This document shows positions 23,901-37,100 of a DNA stretch of 64,000 nucleotides, piece after piece. Source of the DNA: Notospermus geniculatus (Eukaryota; Nemertea; Pilidiophora; Heteronemertea; Lineidae); assembly GCA_002633025.1 (NCBI GenBank), contig NMRB01000020.1:67381-131380 (forward strand). The letters are read 5' to 3'. The notes below the pieces were generated by a model. That model had not been told where the DNA came from. It made no database searches and was given only the letters and a program-made list of their open reading frames with translations. Each line of letters opens with the position of its first letter. Position 1 is the stretch's first letter. The translations under genes and the position numbers were made by a program.

Positions 23901-24257
23901 AACTTTTTCATCATAAAAATTGATAACTAAAGACTTTTACCATACATAATCAAGTTTTATGCAATATTGAACACGAAATTATATCTTATGTCATCATAGT
24001 ACCATTTTGAACACCAGTCTAGATGTATCATTTGTTATTTACATATATTTACACATAATAAATAACAAGCAGACTTCACAATAGGATTATAAATAGACAC
24101 TTTAGTGCACAATGTTTTGTACTATATTACAGAACAACAGTTGACACATATAAAGTCAACGAAATGTACATTTATCATTCGTTACTCGATTCAACTATGC
24201 AATCATATCAGAAACAAAATGTCTATCTTATGTACAAAATGGCAGTGTTAGAAAATA
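17954..24257 (-). other. probable 3' UTR of the neuregulin-like gene plus convergent intergenic sequence
   Basis: More than 6 kb follow the neuregulin-like stop codon with no credible coding exon on either strand and few repeats apart from the inverted-repeat element at 23207. Minus-strand AATAAA words occur at 19375-19370 and 17946-17941; the second would nearly abut the IVD 3' end. Long 3' UTRs are common for such genes, but the extent is inference. A short repeat of GTATACCTTAGTACCACA occurs around 21440 and 21510. Confidence 0.4.
23207..23447. mobile_element. palindromic MITE (family A, full)
   Basis: The left arm CTATCACTCCAAAAGAGTGC, then AGCACCTGACGGGTCCAGC, is mirrored by the right arm ending GCACTCTTTTGGAGTGATA. 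Arms are about 80-90 bp. A single-arm relative lies at 31408-31498. The arms are rich in CpG and TGACG words compared with the flanks. Confidence 0.85.
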
Positions 24258-25117
24258 TCACAGACGGGTTGCATCATGGTCATTTTGTGTGCGTAAGAGT
24301 CTTTGACGTTGCTCTTTGTCATTCAGAAGTTTATAGTGCGGATTTTGCCGATGCGGGTACCTATTATCCATTTCGTCAACATTGACATCATATGGACTAA
24401 ATGCACAAGAGTTACCAGTTAAGCCTGCTGTCAGGCTATTGCCATACCTATCCCAGTTTAAATTGCCAGCACTGTTATTTGAATTCTTCCATCGATTTGG
24501 CAGGGCAGCGTTATGCATCTTATGGAGAGATTCTTCGCACTCTGGGCTCGCACCAGAACTCGAAGTATCCTCCAGGTCACTTCCTGAATCACTGCTTAGA
24601 CCAGTGTACTTCCTTTGAGAGTTGATTTTAACTTTATCATCACTTTTATTGTTTGTGCCACCAGAACTGCGTTTCGTTGATTGGAGATGACGAGGGCCGG
24701 TGTAAGAATCATGACTGTCCAGGCTCATGTATGGAGGAACAACGCTTAGCTTGTGCTCCAAATCACTGCCATTGTCAAGATTTTCATAATCACTCTGGTT
24801 TAAATCATTTTCTACAAAGTTGTCAGGTTTGGAGTTAGACTCCCCTCGATGTGCTGATGGAGGCCAAGATTGCATTGCGGATTCAGTTTGAGAACTCTGA
24901 GAAGGTGTGCTGCCCTTTGAGCCACCATCCGACTCTCCAGGCGCCACCTTCTGGGGGTTGTCATGACGTTCCACCCGAACACACTGAGGAGTTGAGGATA
25001 CCCCTTGGAGCCTTGGGCGCATCCCACCTATTCCATTCTGAATGGTGTTGGTGGTGTCTAATCCGGTATCCATTCCATTAGGCATGGTTGGAAACAACTC
25101 CTTGATGTTGAAAGCGT
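24258..25117 (-). CDS. NRG: NRG-like last exon: cytoplasmic tail and stop
   Basis: The start is placed at the AAACAG acceptor at 25118-25119 because it gives the required phase 1 (V-DAFNIKELF); the stronger TTGCAG acceptor 13 bases upstream would shift the frame. The tail of about 285 residues is Ser/Asn/Asp-rich and polar, with YENL and YMSL tyrosine motifs and a C-terminal DATRL, which fits a class I PDZ ligand (T-x-L). Confidence 0.85.
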
Positions 25118-28100
25118 CTGTTTGGGTGGTCTGCAAGAAAAAAACACAACAATTTAATACCACCAACAGAGAGCATTCGATTCCTCACCCACCATACCTC
25201 ATGACTAAGAAAATAACGAAGAAAAGAAATTAACCTACACTATTACTCCGCTTTATGCTCGGTTTTGAGGATCCTGATTTTTTTCCGATGGTTGGGTTAG
25301 GAAATTGCTTGGCTTCATTGTTCGACTCCAATTCCCTCAGCCTCTTCCTCAACTCCTGCCCTTCACGGAATGCCTTCCTCCTCTTCCTGGAGAAAAAGTA
25401 AAAACAATCAAAGAATTCTGACATCAACATCTGCCATTCCTGAAAATTAGCAAACTATTCCATCCTTACAATCAAAACAAATAATTCAGAGAGAGATGAG
25501 TGTGAGAACAGCAATGCTCTATCGACGATATTGGGGACTGCAATTCTATAAATGAACAACTGCTGCGGCTGAGCCACTTTCAACGCAATAAGAAAACCAA
25601 CCAAAATCACCAGGTTTCTCACACGGAAACTTTATTAGTGGATACCATTAGTGCCATCATACTTCAGAGAGAACAAAACTATGAAAACATGAAACATTAT
25701 TTCTATTCAATTTGATTTATCAATGGAAATATATTTTCCTTTTTGATAAAAGAATACAGAATACATCATAATGCCCGCTGTACACGATCAAATTTTTCAT
25801 CCAATTTTCTGAATATGCTCAATAAAGGCCTACATGCGGATTTGTACATTGAAGCCCCAATACACCTGGAATCTGAATTTCCAAAAAATTGGATGAAAAA
25901 TTTGATCATGTACAGCGGGCATAAGACAACATGCCACATCAAAAACAGCACTGTCACGTAAGATAAAGCCTTGAAATTTTTTCATCACTTGGAAAATATT
26001 TGCAGTGCTTTATGTCAGAGAGAGAAGTGTTCAATAATCTGAAAGGGTCAAGACATTGTTGAAGAATTCTCACGGAATCTGAAAATAGCTACAGCTATGT
26101 CTTGAGGGGGAGGGGTATCCATGGACACCCACTGAATTAATCACTTGGCTTTAACTATAGTTGGACGTCATGCTGATGTCAAATGCACCTTTTTTCCTGC
26201 AGTCCAAAGAAATTTTGCCAGAGAAGATGTACTTAGGTTGACTATCTGAATAGAATTTTTTTTTAGTTCCCTAAAGATACACTAACAATTCCCACAAGAA
26301 ATCCAATTATAGATTGTGATAAAGTAGGCCTAGCCAAGATGGCTCTTGCTATCGTAAGCCAATGTTAGAGAAGGCTGGTGTTGTCTCATATTTGCAGATG
26401 GCACCACAGTGCATTTTGTTCCGTTGATCATTGGCTGATGTACCAAAGTGTTTATGTAATCCAGGCATAGGCAATTGTGATCACGACACCTCAATGAAGT
26501 TTACGTTACCATGGATGATTGACAAATTCACATTTTTTGTATCCCTCGATTTTTACTCCTGCATGGGCATGCATTCACAATAAACAGTTAGTGACAGCTG
26601 GTTCATCAATATTGGAAAGAAACCCACTAAACAGACCTCCAGGACGGAAGCTTGAGAGCACGATTAGTTCCATGTGCGCTTATTACAAAGACGACATTGA
26701 AATCTATCTAATAGTGTACACATGTATCACTTGCCAGGCATACCCCAAGATGATCAAATTTTATAATCTTTAACCTGTGAATTTCAAAATATTTCCTTCA
26801 GTTAATGGGTGTTAAATTTATGTCAGTCAATCCGATCAAGAATTCATTTTTTCCATTTTTAAATCAGCCAAACCTTTTTCTTTATGAAAACTGCTAGATC
26901 TTGTCATAATCAAGACAGAAGTTCAGGGTTGGCAATTAAAAATCTCTGGCTGGCATTAAAAGGGTCGCGTCAACTTTTTGAATCAATATTGCTCCCTCGA
27001 GGCAACACACACAGTTTAATTGCAGCATCATTTATGGTATTAGATGCAATCTGCAATCCCACTGCCTCCACTATTAGCTAAGCGTAATCGCACGTGAGCT
27101 AAGAGTCGAATCGGACCGAAACTTGGTGTCATAGGTCATCTGACCTAGGGGTATATATGTACCAAGTTTCAGACCAATAGCACCAGCGGTTACGAAACGT
27201 GCCCTGCTAACGGACGGACGACGACGACGACGACGGACGACGACGACGACGGACGACGGACGCTGACCCACGACAATAGCTCACCCCAGGTGAGCTAAAA
27301 AATTGGATGAAAATTTGATCATGTACAGCGGGCATAAGACAACATGCCACATCAAAAACAGCACTGTCACGTAAGATAAGCCTTGAAATTTTTTTATCAC
27401 TTGGAAAATATTTGCAGTGCTTTAAATTGTATCAGGAGAGAGAACTGTTCAATAATCTGAAAGGGTCAAAACATTGTTGAAGAATTCTCACGGAATCTAA
27501 AAATAGCAACAGCTACAGCCATGTCTTGAGGGGAGGTGTATCCATGGACACCCACTGAATTAATCACTTGGCTTTAACTATAGTTGGACGTCATGCTGAT
27601 GTCATCTGCATCTTATTTTCGTGCAGTCCAAAGAAATATTGCCAGAGATGGTGTATGATCTGAATAGCAATTTTTTTTAGTTCCCTAAAGATACACCTAA
27701 CAATTCCCACAAGAAATCCAATTATAGATCGTGATAAAGTAGGCCTAGCCAAGATGGCTCTTGCTATCGTAAGCCATGTTAGAGAAGGGCTGGTGTTGTC
27801 TCATATTTGCAGATGGCACCACAGTGCATTTTGTTCCGTTGATCATTGGCTGATGTACCAAAGTGTTTATGTAATCTTGGAGTAATCCAGGCAGGGGCAA
27901 TTGTGATCACGACACCTCAATGAAGATTACGTTACCATGGATGATTGACAAATTCACATTTTTTGTATCCCTCGATTTTTACTCCCGTGCATGGGCATGC
28001 ATTCACAATAAACAGTTAGTCACAGCTGGTTCATCAATATTGGAAAGAAACCCACTAAACAGACCTCCAGGACGGAAGCTTGAGAGCATGATTTGTTCCA

Positions 28101-31100
28101 TGTGCGCTTATTACAAAGACGACATTGAAATCTATCTAATAGTGTACATGTATCACTTGCCAGGCATACCCCAAGATGATCAAATTTTATAATCTTTAAC
28201 CTGTGAATTTCAAAATATTTTCTTCAGTTAATGAGTGTTAAATTTATATCAGTCAATCCAAGCAAGAATTCATTTTTTACCATTGTTAAATCAGCCAAAC
28301 CTTTTTCTTTATGAAAACTGCTAGATCTTGTCATAATCAAGAGAAGTTCAGGGTTGGCAATTAAAAATCTCTGGCTGGCATTAAAAGGGTCGCGTCAACT
28401 TTTTGAATCAACATCGCTCCCTCGAGGCGACACACACAGTTTAATTGCAGCATCATTTATGGTATTAGATGCAATCTGCAATCCCACTGCCTCCACTATT
28501 AGCTAAGCGTAATCGCACGTGACGTAATCAGCGGCAAAATATCTCCCAGGATTCGAGCATCAATAACACGTTCTGTGGGGTTACGGCAGTTTCCTTGGAA
28601 ATACAGCAGGGTGCAATGCAACCATTCTGATGATGAAGGCAAAGAAGCAGGAGTGCGTCAATGGAATCAATAAGAAAGGAACTTACCTGGCCTTACAATA
28701 GGCCCCAATAAAAATCCCGATCAACACCAACAGACCAATCACGATACCCAGGATGGTGATGACACGGTCCTGGTGTTGGTGTTCAGCCACTGAAATTACA
28801 AGAGCAAAACGTTAGCCATGTTGAAGAAGAATATTCAAACTTGCATCCTCTGTGCAAGAATTGAACCACAGAATTAGAAAGGACTCAACACACGTTCCAA
28901 ATTCTTAGGTTAGATGACATTTTTTTCACCAATGTTTCATTCCAACAGACTTTACACACAACAGTTGTTAGTTTTACCACTCAGTTTCACCAATTCAACA
29001 ACTCACTATTTCACCACGTATCACCTGAATTAAGGAACTGACACCACAACCTCTGCTGGGCATGCTAATGGGGAGACAAGCACATGAAACACACAAGAAT
29101 ATGTGTCTTGGAAACTTGAGGTATATTACTGATATATCAACACGTATCCTCAATTATTTCCTTGGAAAATTTTCACTTGGAACAATATCACTACACAAAG
29201 ATTTCATATACATTGTATAGGTAAGTCCCAAAATGCTTTAAATCTCCATCACTGAAAGGTTATTGCCAACTTACAGAAACGATATGAATAGTAATGACAA
29301 CACCATATAGACCATTCTCAAATTGACGTAAATGACAAAGATCTGCGCACTTCCGCCGAAATCTCAACCACAACCTCGATCTGAAGCTGAATGACGTGAC
29401 ACAGAAAATTGCACGACTGTGACTTAGAAGACGCTGCGTCAGACTCAACCATTGCTGAATCATGGATTGTGTCACATCACCCGGTTTCAGATCAAGGTTG
29501 TGGTTGCGATTTCGACAGAAGTGCACAGATCTGTTAATTCGAGAATCATCTATTCATGCACAGCACAACATCAACCTTAGTTTCATGCAGTCAGGCATTT
29601 ATTGTCTTTCAACATCATGTTTAGAATTTACATCAAACTTTTTAACAATAAAACCTTTTTTAACACTGAGAGGGTTAATGTATATGAGTGCTAATTGATT
29701 CCATCAGACCATTAGGAGACACGAAAGATCTTGGCTGAACAAAAGGTTTTACTGAAGTCATCAAGATGTCAATGTACTCTACCGTTCAAGGAGGCCAAAT
29801 GAATGATGAAGATCCCTAGTATTAAATTACTAATAACTGTTTTGCTCTCAGCTAACAATATTAAGTTCAGCAGCCAGACAACAAGGGTAGAGACATCATG
29901 CTTTCTTTTATCTCGGGAAGGCACGGATCAACTCCTAGGGCTTAGAGGATAAAACGCACTTAGACAACTTATCGTACAAATCATGACGTTTTTCTTGCCA
30001 GTACACACGTTGGTTTTTATACCTGAGCTGGGTTCACTGAGGATCATTTAGCAACAACAAAGAGAATTAAAATCCAATCAAAAGGAAATTGACAATCATA
30101 GTTTGGGATGTCACTTTGATTTTCGGCTTCATTAACTGGAGGCTTGCTATGTACGGTAGAGCAGCCTAAAAGGAGCAGGTAAAAAGCTGTAAAAATACCA
30201 GGACCTTATCATAGCTCACACTGTACTCTTTAGAACTGTCCTCTGAGATTAAAACATTAAAGTCAAGATTTCTATTTGATAAAAACTTGTTTTTGATTCA
30301 GGAAATTGTCCTTGGAGTATGGTTAATGCTTTTAACTTAGAGTTACAATATTGTTTGCCTTTTTGAACGCTAAATCGAGGCGCTTTTGTTGCCAGCCAGT
30401 GACTTCTCGTGCAAATCTTCAGCACTGAATGACCTCCAAGAGCAAGAGGAACATATTACCCCCTCTCTGGTATCACACAAGAGATATTGTAAGGCAGCCT
30501 TTGCCTGTTAAACTGTCGAATCATACATTCAACAACGAACATGCAGACGCCATACAGAATCCATGATTTACCAACACTGGATTCAGACAACAATAGGAAG
30601 ATACCAGTCAACATCAAAGAGTAGAAGAATGGAGAAGAAAGTGACAGCAGACGACGATTAAGAATACACTTTACAACAACAGGAGAGAGAATAGAACACT
30701 GTGTGCNNNNNNNNNNNNNNNNNNNNNNNNNNNNNNNNNNNNNNNNNNAAAAAAAGGCCCCCCCCCCCCCGGTTTTCATTAGCTATTCATTAGTCTTCAC
30801 CCCCGCCATGTCCCCCCATGCAGGTTTTGACAGCAGTGCGACAAACTTTATATTCCACGAAGGTTCCATTACCCATGTCATTGGAAATGTATGCAACGTA
30901 TTGCCTCTTTGTGGAAAAGATATTCTAAGTTCAAACCCAATGTCAGTGGCTTTTACTGTAAGACAGCATTTTGGAAAGAAGTTTTAAGGAAGGCATGCAA
31001 GGGCAGATGTACAACAACTACATATCATGCATTGAGATCAACGACTACACACATTCCAGTCAGAGCACTTGCCAAAGTGAGTGGCAAGGAGAACAAAGTT

Positions 31101-34100
31101 TTATGGTTCTGTTACTTTAGCGCCAATCTCTTTTTTCGCAAACACACAAATAACTTGTCAGGGATTTGAAACTGCATGGTAGACATATAAATTCAAAAGT
31201 TTCCATGATGAAACCGTCAAGATGTAACTACAGAAAATGGCGAAAATTGACCAAGATCCATGTCACCAAAAAAAGATCCATGTCACCAAAAATAGATAAA
31301 GACCATTTATCTATTTTGATGTCACCTATATCAAAAATGTCTTTGACTACTGCTGAAATAGATGAAATTAACACCTCCTGAATGAATGGTTTTGAGAGAG
31401 ATTCCCAATAGACTCTATCACTCCAATAGAGCGCAGCACCTGACGGGTCGCTAGCTAGGCCTACAGCGTCACGACGTCCCGTCCCCCATTCTGAACGACC
31501 ATTACCCATGTCATTGGAAATGTATGCAACGTATTGCCACCTTGAGGAAAAGATCAAGTTCAAACCATGATGTCAGTGGCTTTTCAGCATTGGAAAGAAG
31601 TTTTAAGGAAGGCATGCAAGGGCAGATGTACAACAACTACATATCATGCATTGAGATCAACGACTACACACATTCCAGTCAGAGCACTTGCCAAAGTGAG
31701 TGGCAAGGAGAACAAAGTTTTATGGTTCTGTTACTTTAGCGCCAATCTCTTTTTTCCCAAACACACAAATAACTTGTCAGGGATTTGAAACTGCATGGTA
31801 GACATATAAAGTCAAATGTTTCCATGATGAAACCATCAAGATGTAACTACAGAAAATGACGAAAATTGACCAAGATCCATGTCACCAAAAATAGATAAAG
31901 ACCATTTATCTATTTTGATGTCACCTATATCAAAAATGTCTTTGACTACTGCTGAAATAGATGAAATTAACACCTCCTGAATGAATGGTTTTGAAAGAGA
32001 TTCCCAATTGCACCAGTAGAGACAACACATGAAATGAGAAGCAGTGAACATCAACTTTAGAAGTGGAGAAAACACCAAAATGGCAGTGTGTAAGACGGCA
32101 AAGATCAGCAACAACAACAACATCGATACCCACAACAATGAACAACAACAACGGACAGCACCTGGGAGAACACGTAGATGTGGTAAAGACAAGCAACTAC
32201 TCATTACTCGGGATGACAATTTTGAGAGTAAAATAACAACATGGATGTAAAATGACAACCATGTACCTTGAGTGTCCAACCACACCTAGGCCTCAGGTTT
32301 CTGCCCAAACATGGAAAAAGCAGGGCGACCTGCCTCCCTGACAAAACCCGCCCTGCTTCACTGCTTCTAACCTGAAAGAGGGCAGGCGTCTTTTTAGCGG
32401 GGAAGTTGTTCTTGCAGTACTGTGCAAAGAGATGAATGCATGATTTAATATGTGAAGATCCACTGTGCACTGAAGGTTCTCCACTGTGAGAGATTCTGTA
32501 CTATGACCTTGACATTTTTACCGACGAGGTCAATAAAACTCCCCTTCTTCTTCTGTTGTTGAAAGGACCAGAACGTCTGCCTTTAATGCATCAGAGCCTT
32601 TGTGAGATGGCTAAGGCTTCATGAGCATTCATTCATTGCTTTGTACGGTATGTTTTTTGTACCTTTTTCTTCTCATCTTATGTGAGGGGAAAATGGTCAA
32701 CTTCTTATTATTTGCCACAGGTGTGAAAGGTTTCAGACAAACAGGACAGATCTACCATCAGTCAATACAAGAAAGATCAAAGGTCAAGGTCACGCAAGAT
32801 CAGACAAACACAATGCATCCGTTTCTTCACAGACGTACAACAGAAGATGATGATTTAACATCCATGATACTATCCCTCACTCCAAACAGAAATACAAAGA
32901 CTAGCAGCCCCTGTCTCTTATGTATTTTCAAATCAACAAATCATCTTCCATTGGACGATAATGCTGTTATTTACATCACAACTTGACCGGAAAACCACAG
33001 TCTTTTGCAAATTACGGCATAAATTTCAATCTATTTGAAGTAGGATGGCCATGATCAGGATGTGAGAAGAAAACCAGTTTTGAAATTTTCTTCTTCACAT
33101 ACTCATCAGAATCTTTCAAGACCCAAGCTCGTACTGCAGCTGCCAAATAATATACAGCTACGTACAATATTTTCATGTTTTGCAACGTTCACTTATAATT
33201 TAAGAATATTTATTCAGTCTAGACAACTTGGTGCAGCATTTGAAGTGATTATAACCACTGAATGGTGCATAAAACATGAAATAAGAAATGCTTAGACTGC
33301 AATAGAAATCTTCTGAGAATGTGTACAAATTTGATAAGATGATATGTGAGGAAATTGAAAAGCAAAGAAAAGAGGTATTTGCAAAATTTGTGTGGGTGTT
33401 TCTATAACGTAAACATCTGCGTAAATTATTAGCTTTAGCTTTAAATGATCATGCAAACATCACAACACATAGACGAACAGAAGGCTTTAAAATACGACAT
33501 TTTTTACATTTGCATGGAAAGAAAGAGAGTAGAAGGCAAGTAAAAGGCAATAAGGCCGAAATAAGGAATCTACCATGCACATAAACCTGAAGAATGGGCT
33601 GCTTGCTATCGGTTCAAATCCCCAATATTCCCTTGCAAGGAACTGTGCTTCCAATACCATCAAATTTGGGACAGTCAAATGCAAGGGATGCCCAGTTGGT
33701 TGACAGCCATCTCCAAAAGAAAGTGATTTTAGAAGCTTGATCAGCAAGCCATTCTTGTAAGAGAGACGCCAAGGGGTAGCTGGTCATTAATCTAACCATA
33801 TATTCCAATGAAACCCAATGTAAAATAATCAACAAAAAAGATGACCCAAAACTGAGCAATCCAGGGTGTCTGGAAGATGTAGACCAACGGAGCAATACTA
33901 TCGACAGCAACCACAGTCAATAAGACATGTTACGCTGACCCTTTTATCTGCCAACCAGAGCACGCCCTTTCTAATTACACACGGCCAGGCTGCCGTCCTC
34001 AAGGGTTCCTGGCTGACGCAAATGATCAAAGATGTCTATGTGGTTGAAGGATTTGTCATTACCACAGTCTATAGAGTCCAGTGATGAGTTTATTGATCTA

Positions 34101-37100
34101 AATGGCTCTGGCGACCAGCATTGAATTGGCAAGAAGATGCGTCCTTTGTGAACCAGATATGGGACCAATGACACTTGCACAAGTTCAACATGATGATTTG
34201 GTTGTCATGTCGAGGGCATAAAGTTCTGCATTCAGATTTCCTGCTCAATCCAACAAGTTACAACTTAGGAAAAGCAAGTATCTATATTGGAAAAAAATTC
34301 ATTCCTAGGAACGATTCATGAACCCAGCTAACTAAGCAACACAACGAAATGGAGAAAAGGTAAAAGGTAAACAGGTCTGTCTGCCCATGAGTTATTTTTA
34401 TATTCTCTCAGAAAAAAACATTGATTTGATGGGGAATTCGTTTTCTTCTGGACCATGATAAGAAGCCCGAGAAATGCACCATTTTGAGTCCTTGTTACGG
34501 TTTCAGCCAACAACCTACCCATCACTGTTCAGAAACATAAGGTACGAAGATTTAAACTGCTGTACTCATGACAGACTGGACTTTATTTAGAGGTGATATG
34601 GTGTGAAAATAATTCATCACAATATGTGTTTCAAAACACAGAAGGTGTTTTAAATATCTTGATTCATGCAAAATGAGAATTCATTCCATGCAAAATGTAA
34701 GGGAACATTGCAGGGCATGCTATAAGCAAGGAATACCAATGTAAAATAACCATAAACTGGAGGGAAAGCAGTACATAGTCAAAGATACCAAGGCTTTTTC
34801 TCTTCAGTACAATATCCTTTCTTCAACAAGGCTGTTCCACAACCATACTATTCCTTTGCAAAAATTGTTTCACAGGTCATTTTGCCTTTTCACCCAAGTG
34901 GTACACCTACCACTTTAAGGTCTTCTTCAACATCTCTCTGATAAATGTTCACGTTGAGGGGTTTGGATTTAGTTCTTTTCTTTTCTCATGGTCAAAGCTC
35001 CATGTAGCAAAATAATCCATCAGTTTTCATAGAACGAACTAAATTTACAGCACACTGCCATGGTATCTTTGACGACATCACAGAGGTTGAGAATGATGAA
35101 CATCACAATGGATATCTACATTTTAACGCTTTCAGACCCTTTTTTGGACAGGCAATACCTGAGCAATGGTTAACAAAAGCCTTTCTAGTGGACACAAGTT
35201 GCAAAGCATTGAATAGCAATATTGGTACCAATATCCACAGATGAGTCTATCTCAACCTCTGAGTTATGGTTCCAAATGGACAGAACATGCATCTACGTAT
35301 AATTGTAGCTATGAAAGTGTCTTGAGGAGAATTACAAAGTGCACAAACCATTTCTTTCAGCATTTTTTTCTCTCTAAAATTTATGTTCTTTGTTCTTCTG
35401 ATTTTCAAGACCAGAAAATGAATTCTAATGATATTTTTTCAAACCCTTTTTAAAGATTTTCAGTCCATGAGGAATCATATGAAATCATTGTGCAAGGAGA
35501 CAAGGGGCAGTGCTCTGTGCTTGTAAGCTTCACACAGGTCAAATAACAAAAACCCAACCACTTGCACCACATGCATGAAAGCGATATAGTTACATACTCT
35601 TGATCTCTCGTAAAAGGATAAATAGGTCTTTGGTCTCGCATCGCTCTCCTGTGAAATCTGGTGGGCACCTGAGCAACAATAACAAATAAAACAGTGATCA
35701 TCTAATGAAGATATGATATTCTTCCTGAGAGTGACACTTCCTCGATGATTAGTGGTTAAAAATGGAAGATGACGCAGCGGGAAGCTAGAGTTACCTAAAT
35801 CATTAATTTACCTAAAGATAAAATGCATGGCGTTTACATATATACACCATGTCTACCATCAGAATATTATGCTATCATCAGCCTGGTGTATGCTTAGAGA
35901 AGTCTCACTGTCTTGTTATATAGTTTCAGAGATCTGCTAAAAATTAATGCATCTGTGCAAATATGCATCATCAGTGCCTCAACAATGGTGCACGTTTAAG
36001 GCATGATTGATGCATATTTGAGGTAATGCATCAGATGCATATTCTTTTTGTAGGGACATTGCCAACTGATGACATTCTGTGAGAGTCTGCAGCATTGGCA
36101 TGCAATTACAATGTTGCGGTGTGCAGCAACTGTGCAATGAACAATTACTGGCCGAAAATTTATGGAATATAGCCTATCTTTTGAAAATTCACAATCATGC
36201 ATTATTTTTCGGCAGATCTTAAGATGGTGGAGTTGCCAATGAGGTGGTACCCATACACAACCTGAAAAGCAAAGACTTAAAAATAATGTACGTGTCCCAG
36301 TGGTGTACCCACAAGACTTGTAACTCACCTTGTCTCGTACTTATACCACCTTCAACATGACAACTCCACAAAATCTTGGTGAAGAAAGACACAAGGTGCG
36401 CTTTAGCAGGAGTGCAGATTTGATGGTCTGATCAACATGAATTGACCAACTAGCACCTGACACAGTTAGCTACCTCTTCTGATCTCAAAACAAAACCAAT
36501 GCAAAGTATTGTTTGGAATATGTTCTTTCATTGACATTATCTGATGAGATTTATAGAAATGGTTGGCAACTTGAATGATTTGCATGCAATCAGCTTTAAC
36601 CAATTAATAATGCTAATGATATGATACGCTGATGTATCAACAATGATATCTTTGGTTAACAGTCTTGCATAGAACTGAGCATAAATCACTGAGCATTACT
36701 ATACGGATATCGGTTAATAAAATCAAATGAAATCAAAATGGCTCTGGAACTCAAGAAACCTTCCCAAAGAGCATACAATTTAGAAGAAATGAACTCTAAA
36801 ACAGCCATGAGGTAACTGTCACGCAAAGCAATGCATAATTGAAATAAAGGGGAAAACGTATGGTAGTTTAGGCATGTTTTCTGTTTCACTGCATTCCAGG
36901 GAGGGCTAATGAAGGTAACTCAGGGTTAACTCAGGGAGAAGCCCAACCTCAAGTTCAATTTTGTGGTTGAAACATCGCAATTTGTTGATATTATGGGATG
37001 ACAACTAGGTGAAACATCAGCAAACATAGTCCCACCACTTCAAACTGATAATTAGTCAACAAATCATGGACGCATGCATGCTGAAATTGGGGCTAATTAC

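Noticed and set aside
23103-31563. Minus-strand ORFs at 23103-23288 and 31228-31563 sharing DPSGAALFWSDRVYW, reminiscent of LDL-receptor YWTD repeats
   Set aside because: The shared peptide is the translation of the MITE family A arm, present in inverted orientation as well; no repeat series or exon structure.
32621-32986. 121-codon plus-strand ORF with a hydrophobic start, possible secreted protein
   Set aside because: Hydrophobic residues come from a T-rich stretch; no other support, and the remainder is compositionally random.
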